Positions 45,401-56,600 of a DNA stretch of 64,000 bases are shown one piece after another. This DNA is from Dysidea avara. Lineage: Eukaryota > Porifera > Demospongiae > Dictyoceratida > Dysideidae. Positions within the stretch are counted from its first letter, which is position 1, and each line of letters starts with the position of its first letter. Below the pieces are notes generated by a model. The model saw only the letters and a program-made list of their open reading frames with translations. It did not search any database and was not told the origin of the DNA. Position numbers and translations under genes: made by a program. The stretch lies in contig NC_089274.1 in NCBI RefSeq assembly GCF_963678975.1, positions 21,971,133 through 22,035,132 on the forward strand. Direction: 5' to 3'.

Positions 45401-45840
45401 TAATCTGTGTTATGATAAACAAAAAGGTTTTTATAATGTATTTTAGTGGTGCTCAAGTTATGTCCACCTTTGACTGGTATACATTTTGCTAATAAATTAG
45501 TGCACGTTGGCTGTCATGAGCTGTTAAGAAAGAGCAGCTACAGTTTGATACGATAAATGGTGTCTCCAGGGGCCTAACTTTTTGTGAGAGTCAATTTCAT
45601 GCCCAGTCCAATAGACCAAAAGGGCAAGTGTACGCATAGCTAGTGGGTCAACTTTTTTTGAAAGCAGAGACTTTATAGGTCACTTGAAATATGTATGGTA
45701 GTAAGCTTGCTGATTGACTGCTATTTGTTCTATTGTAGAAAACCGAAGACATTCTAAAGAAGGCATGGAATGCTGAGGGATCTCCTTTTAAAGGAACCCC
45801 GTATGATCCATCTAGGGTGAATTTTCAAGGATCTTACTAA
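42434..45840 (+). CDS. NUDCD3: NudC domain-containing protein 3
   Basis: HSP90 co-chaperone; in vertebrates it stabilises dynein intermediate chain and supports cilia. Three exons (42434-42628, 42690-43394, 45739-45840) join in phase to 333 residues (human about 361). An N-terminal NudC_N helical region is at about 8-70 (YDSAFLGILQSVGKIEPFMD, FYVITSPENTKMGFAPG). A charged linker follows, then a CS/p23-like domain from about residue 165 (YTWSQTLTDLDVRVVVPKGT, DLKIDISTSHLKVVL, WSIEKATSVVHINLEK). The last exon encodes the family-specific tail ILKKAWNAEGSPFKG. Intron 2 is 2,344 nt and holds at least two inverted-repeat elements, in contrast to the 61-nt intron 1. Convergent with the RING/TRAF gene, 109 bp apart. 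Confidence 0.96.
43772..44287. mobile_element. MITE in NUDCD3 intron 2
   Basis: TACCGTATAATGGGTTAATTT on the left pairs with AAAATAACCCATTATACGGTA on the right, continuing through TTCGAA. About 516 bp. If the outer TA is the target duplication the element is Tc1/mariner-sized; the superfamily is not proven. Confidence 0.8.
45142..45382. mobile_element. MITE with perfect 9-bp target duplication
   Basis: CAGAGGAGGTTGGTCACGCG on the left pairs exactly with CGCGTGACCAACCTCCTCTG on the right. CTGGTAAGC flanks both sides (45,133-45,141 and 45,383-45,391). A 241-bp element with a 9-bp duplication fits Mutator-like (MULE) mobilisation best. Inside NUDCD3 intron 2. A diverged end, CAGAGGAGGTCGGCCAC, recurs at about 54,839. 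Confidence 0.9.
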
Positions 45841-45949
45841 CTGTTGAGTTTTTTTATAATACAACATGTTTTGCATTCAATGCTAGCTGCTCATTCATTT
45901 GCATAATATAGTTTGTACGTTTAGATTATTTTGTTGAAAAAGGATCATT

Positions 45950-48433
45950 TTAAACTGTTGTCATTGTAAAGTTATGGTGGTGGTTGAACGTTTGTGTTAC
46001 AGTAACTTGCAGAGTTATGCTATTGTCTTGTATGAAATTGTGGTAGTTCTTCATTGTTAAGCAACATTCCTGGAGCTTTTTTCTGGTCAATGCCATTTCT
46101 GATGATATCATTAGTACTTCATTAGCGCTAGACCTGCCTCCATTCACAATGGATAATGCCACAGAAAACTGTTGTATGTTAGCCATAGCATCTCTAGACT
46201 CTTTCATTCTTTCATGCCTACTGCTCTCTAGTTGTACATGTACATCGAGAGATGGTGAAGTATTGGTTGGTGCAAGGATGTGTCTGTTAACTGTGGTTTC
46301 TTCAATCTGAATGGCAAGAGAAAGCCAGCATTTGTAAGCTAGTTTCATCACAATGGGACTATGCCATGTCTCAGCTTGTACTGCTGGTTGCTGTTGCATA
46401 ATCTCTCGTAAGCCTTCCTCAGATGTGATGCCAATTTGTACAAGAAATGTGTACACTACAAGGACACTAACCAATATGCTGCCAACCAGATAGTCTCCAG
46501 TCTTCTGAATCATAGGGATTATAAGATGTGAAATGACTACATAATTGAATACAGTGGTCACAAGTACTCTACCCCAGAAACAGTACATGTCTGCATTGTA
46601 AATCTTCTCTGCAATTCTACTTAGCATGTTTTGCACCTCTTCCTTTGACAGGGAGTAAATGTAGGCAAATGGCCACGTTGTAACTAAAGCAACATTGATA
46701 ACTGTAAAATTACCATAGAAAAAGTAGCATGATGTAATGTACAGTGAGCAACTGGTGATCTTCAATAGGACCATAAGGTAGAGAACAACCAAACACACTG
46801 TTTTTATTGTATTTGACGTTTCAATCCACATCTTCCTAATATACTCCTTCTTCTGCAGTATAAGCATGTAGATATCGAATAGCACAACTAAAGCAATCAC
46901 CTTGGCTAAGGGTACCATTGTTACGTGGTAATACTTCATCACTGACAAAACTAACATGGACTCCACCAAATGTGTAATCAAATAAAATGTATGGCCATAA
47001 CTCTCAGGGTATCTCTGTCTATGTTTGATAAACAGCAGTGTTATAAGTGCAGATCCTAGTAGTGAGCCAATTATCATCGGAAGGATGTGACTGTTAAAGA
47101 AGCAGGTCAAATAGAGTAACTGTGCAATGGTAAACACAATCACCCATTCCCTGACTAAACCTAGCCTGCATCCAGTCCAGCCACCCATGAGGAGATTGAT
47201 AACAGATACAGACATGAATGTGCTCCATAATAATAATGAAGGAATATTGTGATCTTCTTCAGGATCAGCAACATGTATTTGATTACGGAGAAGGGCGAGC
47301 AGAAATATGGTGCACATTGACAAATATGAAACAATGATCCTCTGAAACACCTCACCAACTGAGCTATTGTCATTTATATAAGTGTATTTCTTGTAGTTGT
47401 CTATAATGAGTTTCTTATTCACATGATGAGGGTTATCTGCTAATTGAAACCTGCTAGACAAAGATGTATCACTGCTAGAATTAGAGGCCCTGCTTAAATT
47501 CCTTTTGCAGTGTTGTTGCTCATGCATTTCCTGTTCACTTCTAGGGAATTGTATAGCGCACTTGGAACAACTGATCATCTGCATGGGACACTCATCCAGG
47601 TGCAAATCAAGCTTATCATGTTCAATGCTAAACACATGGCAGTAATTCGGACACTGGACTCTCCGTCTTGGACAATGAAAGGCCTCATGATCTTCAATTT
47701 CGTGGGCAAGTCCTTGCAGTCCACAATACATACAGTAACGTTTCTGATTTGGACAGTTATCTAATTGGTGAGCAGCTAGAAATTTCTTGACAACTTCTTT
47801 GCTGCATAAACTACATGGTACTATTCGGTATTCACACTTGTGCAGATGTGCCTTGACTTCTTTAACTTTTCCACTCCATCGACACTGGCAACCACACTTT
47901 TGCACATCGGTGTAAATTGTAGGACACTTCACTACTAAGTTACTGATCTTATTTTCATAGTAAGGATTAGAGAAGGGCCTGCAGGAAGCTTTGCGACAGA
48001 AGGGGCAGTGATTCAACTGAGCCCCAAGGCACGACTTTCCGCATACACTCCGCCCACAACCAGACATCTGACGAGGGATATTCATTACTAAATGACACTT
48101 CTCACATATTAGTTCCTTAGGCACGTCTTCTAGAACTATATGAAGCGAGTTCAGCACCAACTTGCTCTTGCTTTTCTTCATGTTGTGGTGGAACGGCCAA
48201 GGAAAAGACGGCATTTTGAAGTTGACTGCACCAGCGATGGGCGCCAGTGCTCCAGTTATTCCGCTCTTTAGTGCATGCATGTCCACCCAGTAGAGTAGAA
48301 AGGAAACGTCGATTTGTTTGAGAATCTCCAGGCGAATCTTATAAATAAAGAGCGAAATAGCTATAGTGATTCTTGAGATCACGTGCGCAGGATCCCACGC
48401 TTTAAAGACTGTAAACACGCGCTGTTGTGGCAA
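45950..48433 (-). CDS. RING/TRAF-zinc-finger multi-pass membrane protein, intronless
   Basis: Probable membrane-bound E3 ligase or adaptor; no ortholog recognised. A single open frame of 827 codons. A RING-like motif at about residues 110-146 reads ICEKCHLVMNIPRQMSGCG then CGKSCL and CPFC. Several TRAF-type Cys/His fingers follow to about residue 320 (CGCQC..HLHKCEY, CSLCSKEVV..HQLDNCP, CMYCG..HEAFHCP, CSKCAIQF..HEQQHC). From about 375 to 680 there are many hydrophobic stretches, perhaps eight to ten membrane spans, then a cytosolic tail. RING-TRAF modules normally precede a MATH domain; none is seen. The first ATG (48,433) lies only 18 bp from the start of the next gene, so translation may begin at Met52 (48,280) or Met74 (48,214). 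Being intronless among intron-rich genes, it could derive from retroposition. Confidence 0.8.
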   Translation of the reverse strand: MPQQRVFTVFKAWDPAHVISRITIAISLFIYKIRLEILKQIDVSFLLYWVDMHALKSGITGALAPIAGAVNFKMPSFPWPFHHNMKKSKSKLVLNSLHIVLEDVPKELICEKCHLVMNIPRQMSGCGRSVCGKSCLGAQLNHCPFCRKASCRPFSNPYYENKISNLVVKCPTIYTDVQKCGCQCRWSGKVKEVKAHLHKCEYRIVPCSLCSKEVVKKFLAAHQLDNCPNQKRYCMYCGLQGLAHEIEDHEAFHCPRRRVQCPNYCHVFSIEHDKLDLHLDECPMQMISCSKCAIQFPRSEQEMHEQQHCKRNLSRASNSSSDTSLSSRFQLADNPHHVNKKLIIDNYKKYTYINDNSSVGEVFQRIIVSYLSMCTIFLLALLRNQIHVADPEEDHNIPSLLLWSTFMSVSVINLLMGGWTGCRLGLVREWVIVFTIAQLLYLTCFFNSHILPMIIGSLLGSALITLLFIKHRQRYPESYGHTFYLITHLVESMLVLSVMKYYHVTMVPLAKVIALVVLFDIYMLILQKKEYIRKMWIETSNTIKTVCLVVLYLMVLLKITSCSLYITSCYFFYGNFTVINVALVTTWPFAYIYSLSKEEVQNMLSRIAEKIYNADMYCFWGRVLVTTVFNYVVISHLIIPMIQKTGDYLVGSILVSVLVVYTFLVQIGITSEEGLREIMQQQPAVQAETWHSPIVMKLAYKCWLSLAIQIEETTVNRHILAPTNTSPSLDVHVQLESSRHERMKESRDAMANIQQFSVALSIVNGGRSSANEVLMISSEMALTRKKLQECCLTMKNYHNFIQDNSITLQVTVTQTFNHHHNFTMTTV

Positions 48434-48451
48434 GTTTGAAAGAGAGCAAGA

Positions 48452-48975
48452 ATGAAGTATACCCTGGCGTTGATTTTCGTGGGCATCGCTGCCTTGTTCT
48501 CATATGGTAAGCAGATAGCACAATATTGTTTGTGAATGTGTTGTTTATTAATATCTCGTAATACAGGTCAGGCGTATGAGAGTTGCGGCGATGGGTATTG
48601 CCCTCCAGCTGACGAACCAGATTACGACGAATGTTGTAAATACTTCAAGAATGCGTGTTGTACACATGACGAAAACCAGAAGCTGAAGACCATGTAAGAG
48701 CGACTCGGGAAGTCTACCTAGATGCATGTATATCGTAACGCCCTTCCTTTTATGTGCAATTCCACAGATTCATTGTCGTGGTGGTGGTGAGTGTTTTGTC
48801 CTTTGTTGGCCTGATTGCCTGTGTCGTCGGCATCATCGCTTGTTGCTGCTGCGCTGTGGCAAGTGCTGCGGCTCCATCAAGTGGAAGGACAGTCGTGGCA
48901 ACCACAGGGTACACCCCAGTACCTACCAATGTGGTCATTGCTAACAGTACCACTACTACCACTAAGCCTATTTAA
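48452..48975 (+). CDS. Small Cys-rich type I membrane protein (Shisa/CYYR/WBP1-like layout)
   Basis: Three exons (48452-48506, 48567-48693, 48768-48975) join in phase to 129 residues. Residues 1-19 form a signal peptide (KYTLALIFVGIAALFSYG). A short ectodomain has the pattern C..GYCPP, then CC and ACC, six Cys in about 26 residues with an acidic middle. One membrane span at about 62-90 is followed directly by a CCCC run, a likely palmitoylation site, and a Thr/Ser/Pro tail without PPxY. The layout recalls Shisa, CYYR1 and WBP1/VOPP1-type adaptors, but similarity is too weak to name an ortholog. Divergent from the RING/TRAF gene, so the two probably share a promoter. Confidence 0.8.
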
Positions 48976-49229
48976 GACTAACAGCTGATCCTTTTCAGTT
49001 GCTTTATTTTAGTTTTAAGAGTGATTTGTTTTTGTATGATTAAAGTTGCTACCTTTTTTATGTGTTTGTAATCAAAAGCATTGGAATGTATATGGTAAGA
49101 CCATTTAACTGCAACCAACAGCAGTATCGAAGAGTCTGTAAACTCGTACCCCAAAACAAAACTTACAGCATACCACAACTCAAACCCACAATCATTTTCT
49201 ATCTTGCAGCAACCTATGAATTTTTGCCT
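48976..49229. other. Short intergenic gap before PWP2
   Basis: 254 bp; no feature recognised. It should hold the 3' end of the small membrane protein gene and the PWP2 promoter. Confidence 0.5.
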
Positions 49230-52200
49230 ATGAAGTTTTCTTACACGGTGAGCTGTTCTGTGACGAGCAATTTTATATTTCTCCTTGAAACGGACCATTA
49301 TCAGTCACGTTTACCTTTTTACTGTAGTTTTCAAATCTCTGCGGAGCTGTTTACAAACAAGGGAATGTTTTGTTTATGAGTGATGGCGATAGCGTGTTCA
49401 GTCCAGTAGGTAATCGCATATCTCAGTTTGACCTGAAGAGGTGTGTTGTGTCTGAAGGTGTGCATATGTCTCCACGTGTGTTGTCACGTGCCGCATATTA
49501 CAGGAACAAGAGTTGGACGCATCCTTTCGAGAATCGTACAAACATATCATGTTTTGCCGTCAGCCCGAATGGCCTCCTTATGATCTCCATAGATGAAGGT
49601 ATTATTTACCTATCAATGTGACAAGTACATGTGCCCTTATAATTTCTAGGGGAATGTGTTGTATGGCCTCAAACACATAATGATTATTGTTAACCTGTTG
49701 TCAACAGTGTTGTTTACAATAAACAGTAAAGTTTATTGTTTTAATTGTAGCAAACAGCTCTTTTCTACATTTACACATTCATGTTTACAATGAGTTAGTT
49801 TATACTGTTCATGACAGTAGTGAAATTTGCCTGTTTATATTACTGGTGTTTTTATTGTGGTATGTACACAAGGTAGAGATAATGCCTTTAAGTCTCTAGT
49901 GTTTACCTAGCCTTTCTTTTGATACTTACAATACTAAGTGTGTGAATATTTGAGACATGCGGGAACCAGGTATACCCACAGGCTGGGCACATACCTGGTG
50001 TCCTGAATAGAGTATTGATATTGATACTCTAACTCCTTGTGTTTACAGGATTTGAGTAGGTATGTAATGATAATCTGAGATTTGTGCAGGAAATTTGGGT
50101 GGATAGTGTACCAGATTACCTTCTAGATAACATGAGCAACTCACGAGTGCTCTAAATTACGTAGGAATACACTTTCAACATTTATAACACAATTTTAGCA
50201 AATTCCTAATAAACAAGTTGATGTTGTGCTACTTCTAAAAACCAGGTGCCATGCAGCTAGCTAACTCATCTGGAATTAACTATAGACAGTATGTACTACT
50301 ATGAATTAACCAACTATGTATTACTACTTTACAATAGGGTAGTTTTGGATTGTGCAATAATATTATTAGCTAATTCTCGTATTTTGTAATTCATGAAATA
50401 TTCGTAATTCGTTCAATTATGTTGCTATGCACTGCTAAGGAAGCGTTTGTAACAAACCGCTTTTACCAACATATTATGCACAAAACTATCTTCTAAACTG
50501 TTTTATAGTGTGACTAACGTGTTTTTTCCCACAAATTCTCTCGACAAAGCCTCAAAGCTGCTCTTCATTTTCGTTTGTGTACGTAAGGGATACACCCCCT
50601 TTCAACTCGAAGCGATAGGCTATTCTTGGTAGTGTATGAGGCCTGCACTGTTGTTTTTCAGTTGCTAAATGCCTGAAAGCCTCAAGGGGAAGGTAGTCTG
50701 AGGAAAGTCACCACACCCGTATTTCAGTCCGCCGAAAAGAAACCACCTCAGAGCAAAGTTCACCTGTGCAGAAGTTTAATACAGACTTCATTTCACTTTT
50801 ACTTCTTACGTAAAAGCTGCTTTTACCATTATTAAACGATTTTGCTCACATGGGTGCGTACGGACAAACATTGATAGGTAGATAGGTACACACATACACA
50901 CTTTTACGAAAACAATTTCAGTAAACCAGGCGCACGCCCACAGCCGGCCGAAGGCCGGCTGTGGGCATGCGCCTGGTTTAAAAATTCATGTGGTGTAAAC
51001 AGTATCTACAAGAAGAGAAACATCATTGACCGCACCAGGTTAGTGGTAGGGTTGGTGGGAAAATCAGCTCCCTAATCTGCTACAACTTGTTCAGTGAGCA
51101 TCACTGCTAAGTTAAGTACAAGTAACCTGCTTGTTTTAACTGTTGGAGGTGTTGTGTGAAGATTACGGATGATTTTTGTTTTATCCATAATACGTGATAG
51201 GCAACACATAACAGTTGGTGTGCTATAGTGAAATGGGACACAAAGGAGGACAAGATGTGTGTGTTATATGTACTGTAGTATGCCAAAAGGTACTTGTTGG
51301 GGTCTAACAATGATGTGTGGGCCTTAGCCATTATTGAGTAATTATGCTTGTCTGAAGACGTCAGTCAGTCAAGAGCAAGTAGAAAATTTGCAGTAAATGC
51401 TAAATGCTGTCTAGTTTGTGTAAGACAGCACACAACAAGCATACATACATATTTGTCCCATCCTCATACTACCTGATACTAATGACATCACAATGAGAAA
51501 ATTCTGTTGCTGCCATAGTTGTCTTGGTATCAAAGAGGGAAATCAATTGTGTGAGGAATTCTGAAGTGTATCTATACGTATTTGTACTTCTTTTGTGGAA
51601 CTATTTTAAACTATTTTGATGAAGAAGCCTTTAGACATGTAATTCATTGTAATTCATTGAAAGCTAATATACTAACAGCCAGCGTGTAACAGCCAGCGTG
51701 TATCAGATAGCACTCTAGCACTTGTAGTCTTCCCATGTCTTAAACATCACCATATATGGTTGGATATAAGCTGCAGAGCACTGGGTGTTATTCTATCTGG
51801 TGATAGCTTTCCCTACATGACTTCTGAAGATGTGCTTTGCAACTAAGAAATCTAACCAATCATCTAATTTTAGATAGACATTTCCTGCTTGTACAATGTG
51901 CATACAGTTGTAAAATAACCATATTTGTAAAACTAAGTTTTCGTTTATAGTATTGGTGGTCATACCGTGCTTATTTCGTGTTTTAGTCATGGTGTAAATG
52001 TCATAATCATGTTTACTTACAGATGGGAGAGCTCTACTGGTCAACCTCCATCGTAAGGTTGTTCTCCATCACTTCAATTTCAAGAGGCCGGTGTGTGATA
52101 TCAAGTTTAGTCCTGACGGAAAGTGAGTTCTTGTACTGTTGTAAACAGTATTAGGTCAATGCATCATCACTTTTTCCAGAGTTAGTAGTTAACTGTTGTT

Positions 52201-53521
52201 AATGCTTATAAGCCACTTATAGCCTCCAGTAATATAGAAACAATATAGAGCCACCTTGAGTCAATATATAGCACTTCAAGCTTTGTACCTATGTCTGCAA
52301 TCCATTCAAGAGTTACTAAGTGGTCTTCAAATACTTGAACTGTCACTAGATATCGTGTTTTATAATTCTCATCTAGTGTTATTATTCAGTTTCACCCACA
52401 ATGCTACAAGTATCATGATATAACACAATTCCCAACAACTTTGCCTTTTTATTATTTTATTTTTTTCCAAAAATGTGCAGCTTCAGTTTGAGGATTAACG
52501 CACATATGAAACATACATACAAAATGTTTTACAATGTGATTGATTATGGGATTACTGATTGGTAGGGGAAAGTAATAATAATTTCAGTTGGTGCTTAAAA
52601 ATTTGTAATGATTGTTGTTGGATTAGGCCTTTGTAACTGCTTTCAATCCCTGCACTATTTTTTATGCCAGCTTAGTTCAAATGTCAGTAATATTTTATGA
52701 TATTTTTATATATTTTGTGCTGCAGGTTCTTTGCAGTCACACACAGCAAGTCTGTACAGGTGTGGCACAGCCCAGGAGCGGTGATTGAGTTTGCCCCTTT
52801 TGTGCTCTACCGAACATTTCCAGCGCAATATGATGATGCTACTTGTCTGTGCTGGTCTGATGATTCCAAGTTAGCAATCATTGTTTGTGAACTATATAGG
52901 CCTTGTATACTGGAAGGAGTGAAATGTCACTCTGAGGAAGATTTTAATAATTCTCAATATTTAAAATTTTTTTAGTGCGTTTGTATCTATGTATGTAATT
53001 AATAATATGATTTTTAAACTATATAGTGCAACTAGTTTTGCTGTTCACTACAGTGTCAGGGTTGTTACTGTAGTTACATACAGTGTGAAATGGATTAGGA
53101 TGGTGTGTGTGTGTGTCTGTCTGTCTGTCTGTCTTTCTGTGTGAACAATTAATACACTAGTTAGTTAAATTGTTTTGGATGAGATCAGTTATTATGCAAT
53201 GATCCACATGACCAACCTCAAATAAACTCTATGTTATTCATGCAAGGTGTACCAGCATTTGCATTAGATATGCGTATAGCTAAACTATCAAGTCTATCAG
53301 ATTATTTTTGTTTTCTTTTTGTCCATGTCTGTGTTCATGATTGTAGTGTCATGTCATGCTATCTTGTGTGTCTGTTGTACAGTTTCCTAGCAGTTGGATC
53401 ACAAGACACATCATGTCGTGTGTACAGCTTACGACACATTCGTGGCTTCCACTATGTCAACCTGGCAGGTCACCGAAGTGCTGTAGTATCTTGTTTCTTT
53501 GAGCATAATTCTTTAACAGTA

Positions 53522-53613
<92 letters not shown>

Positions 53614-56600
53614 GATGCTCGGTTATGCCACTTTGGTGTTGTTGTTTCCTTATTGCTCCAGTCTACCCAGCTGTTTAAATGAGGACCTGGTGAACTGGTG
53701 TCAACTGGGGAAGCAGCCCACCCAGCTGTAACATCAATGGGTACCTGGGGAAGCAAATTCCAACTGTCCCATGTCTCATAGAGTGGGTGAAGGTTCAGGT
53801 GGGACTTCGGGTGCCCACACCTTCATCTGTGGGACGGCCTCCTGCGGGCTACTAGTCCTGCCCCAGGAGGATTTTCCTGTGCTGACTCTTAGTACCTGAG
53901 TAGTGCACAGGTGTCCCAGTGCTGATTCACTGGGTAGGCGTAACCATGCTAGCATGGCAGCTGAGGGCTTTGCTTTTGTGTGTGTGCATGCCTGTGTGTG
54001 TGTTGACATTCATGTAGCATTACAGTTGTTGGAATATATCAGTGTTCTGATCTACAGACAGATTCTAATCCAATGTAATCAGTTTCCTAAATAGGAGGAA
54101 GTATGGTTAAATCTTGCAGACAACTGCCTTGTGTCTGTAATTGATAATTTAATGCTATCTAGAGCCTCTTAATAAATCTTTTTGAAGGTTCCTCTATAGT
54201 CTAGAGGCAAGGCCTAACACAAGTTTTCTTCCTGAACATCTGTTAAATATATGTATCACCATAGAAAGGGCTCAGATTTACGAAGTTATTCTGCTTATTT
54301 CACGGAACATGTTACCAAGAGTTCATAATATAAAATAGTAATAGTAAAAATTATGAACTCTTGGTGTTACTAGTCACACCCCACCCTTTAGCTCTACACA
54401 GTCAGCAGGGATGGGGCGGTGGTCAGGTGGCAATGTGACAAGACCATGGAGGAGATGCAGCAGTTACAACAAACACAGGACAGTGAGAGACGAAGGGAAG
54501 AAGATGATGATGATAGTAGCTCTGAGATGGAACAGGATGGACCAGCAGTCACTGAAGATCATTACAGAGATGGCAGTGATGAAGGTACAATGGATTTCAG
54601 ATGTTATTTGTTAATACCAAATAGTAAACCAGAGCTAAGACTCTATTCATGACACAATTATGGAGTATTTACATCTAATATTGAAGATGGCAGAAGATAT
54701 GTGATGGTCTTGTGTTTCCTATATTTACAGAGCCAGTAGATAGTGTTGATCCTCCTTTGCAAAAGAAGAGAAAAACCCGTCATCAGCCTAACATATGTTA
54801 TTGGAGCAAGACTGCCAAGTGAGTGTGTATTGTGATCTCAGAGGAGGTCGGCCACACAGCCCTGGTGGGGCTGCATCTTTTCTTGGGGGTCATGTGATGT
54901 GTGCTACTCTAATCATGTGATGTTTGCAGACACCTCTTCCAGCAGGAGGGTGGGGCTGAGGTATCATGTGCTACCTATCATGCTCCCACCCACTTACTAG
55001 TGGTCGGGTTTACTAGTGGAGTATTTACCCTTCATGAGATGCCTGACTTTAATCTGATCCACTCCTTAAGGTAATGATGTACTTTACTTGCAGCCTATAT
55101 CTACTGTTCAAGCAAGACATATGCCTGTTAATAATATGTTATACTCTTTGTTGAAATTTTCAAGTATAATTCGGTTTACCACAATATTTATTTACTTATG
55201 ACAAGACATTTTCTTAAGATATCAATCATTTCAGGTTTACAAAATTTATCAATCACTCTATATGTTTATTTATTAAGGCTTTGTAGCACAGGTGCTGAAG
55301 GTCCTAAGCCTGTTTAAAGATGCTATATTAAGCATGTTTGAAAAGTTGCAGAAAAAACCTAGGCAGCCTTGATCCTGCAGCCATACAGTTTACGCTCAAA
55401 CACTTACAGGAGTCAGTCAGGCAAACATAGTCATCAACAGGTCTACTTTTATTGGTGTTTTATTGTTGTCCATTGTTCTTTCCTCCAGTATTTCACAACA
55501 GAAGATCACAAGTGTTGCAGTGAACAGTTCAGGGGAGTGGTTGGCATTTGGCTGCAAGGGGGTGGGGCAGTTGTTGGTGTGGGAGTGGCAGTCAGAATCA
55601 TACATTATGAGACAACAAGGACATCACTATGACATGAACGTGTTAGCATATTCTCCTGATGGTCAGACCATTGCTACTGGTGGAGATGATGGGAAGGTAC
55701 TGCATACTATCATCTGATACCAATATTGGGAGTTGTTCCGCAATACCAATGTTTACATCCGGAATTTTAAAACAATACTAATATTGGACGATACTTGAAA
55801 TCCTGATGTAAACATTGACAATTCCCATTATTGGTATATAAAATTTTTTTACTGTGTATTGTATTAGAGTAGTTTATCAGATGGTGATGCCAATTTTGGT
55901 GCTGTCTTGGTGTTTTTACACACCAATTATTAGAGTTTAGTACTGTGTAATAGTCTCCCGTAGTCTCTTATAATCTCTTGTAGTCTCTCATAGTCTCCTA
56001 TGTGTAGTCTCATAGTCAACTTTTCTGACTGTTCTATTAGAGTAGTCAAGTCAGCCTTACAGTTCTTAGGTTACTCTTGGTCTTAGCTCTTCATATCCAA
56101 ATCTATTTTTAATAATCAGATTTCTCATTGTTTATGTATGGCTTCTCCAAAGCTAATTAGTGCTTTTACTTAATGTGTTCATTTATGTAGAGTATATAGC
56201 TGCATCTGTGATAAGTGTGCTTAATATTTTTTTCTTTCCAGGTAAAGTTATGGAACACTTCTACTGGATTTTGTTTTATCACATTCACTGAGCACACTTC
56301 AGCAGTTACTGCGGTGACATTTAACCACACTGGTCAGGTGGTGGTTAGTGCATCTGGTGATGGAACAGTTAGAGCATTTGACATGCACAGGTGAGCAGCG
56401 TGGTGATGATGTCAGCTTGGAAATATATGTGTAGCTTATTTGTGTACATGCACGCACACATACACACACTATCCTGGTATTCACACTGTTATAATATTTC
56501 AGGTATCGTAATTTTCGGACATTCGCCTCACCTCGTCCAGTCCAGTTTGCCTGTCTGGCACTAGACCCTAGTAGTGAAGTGGTTAGTGCTGGATCACTGG

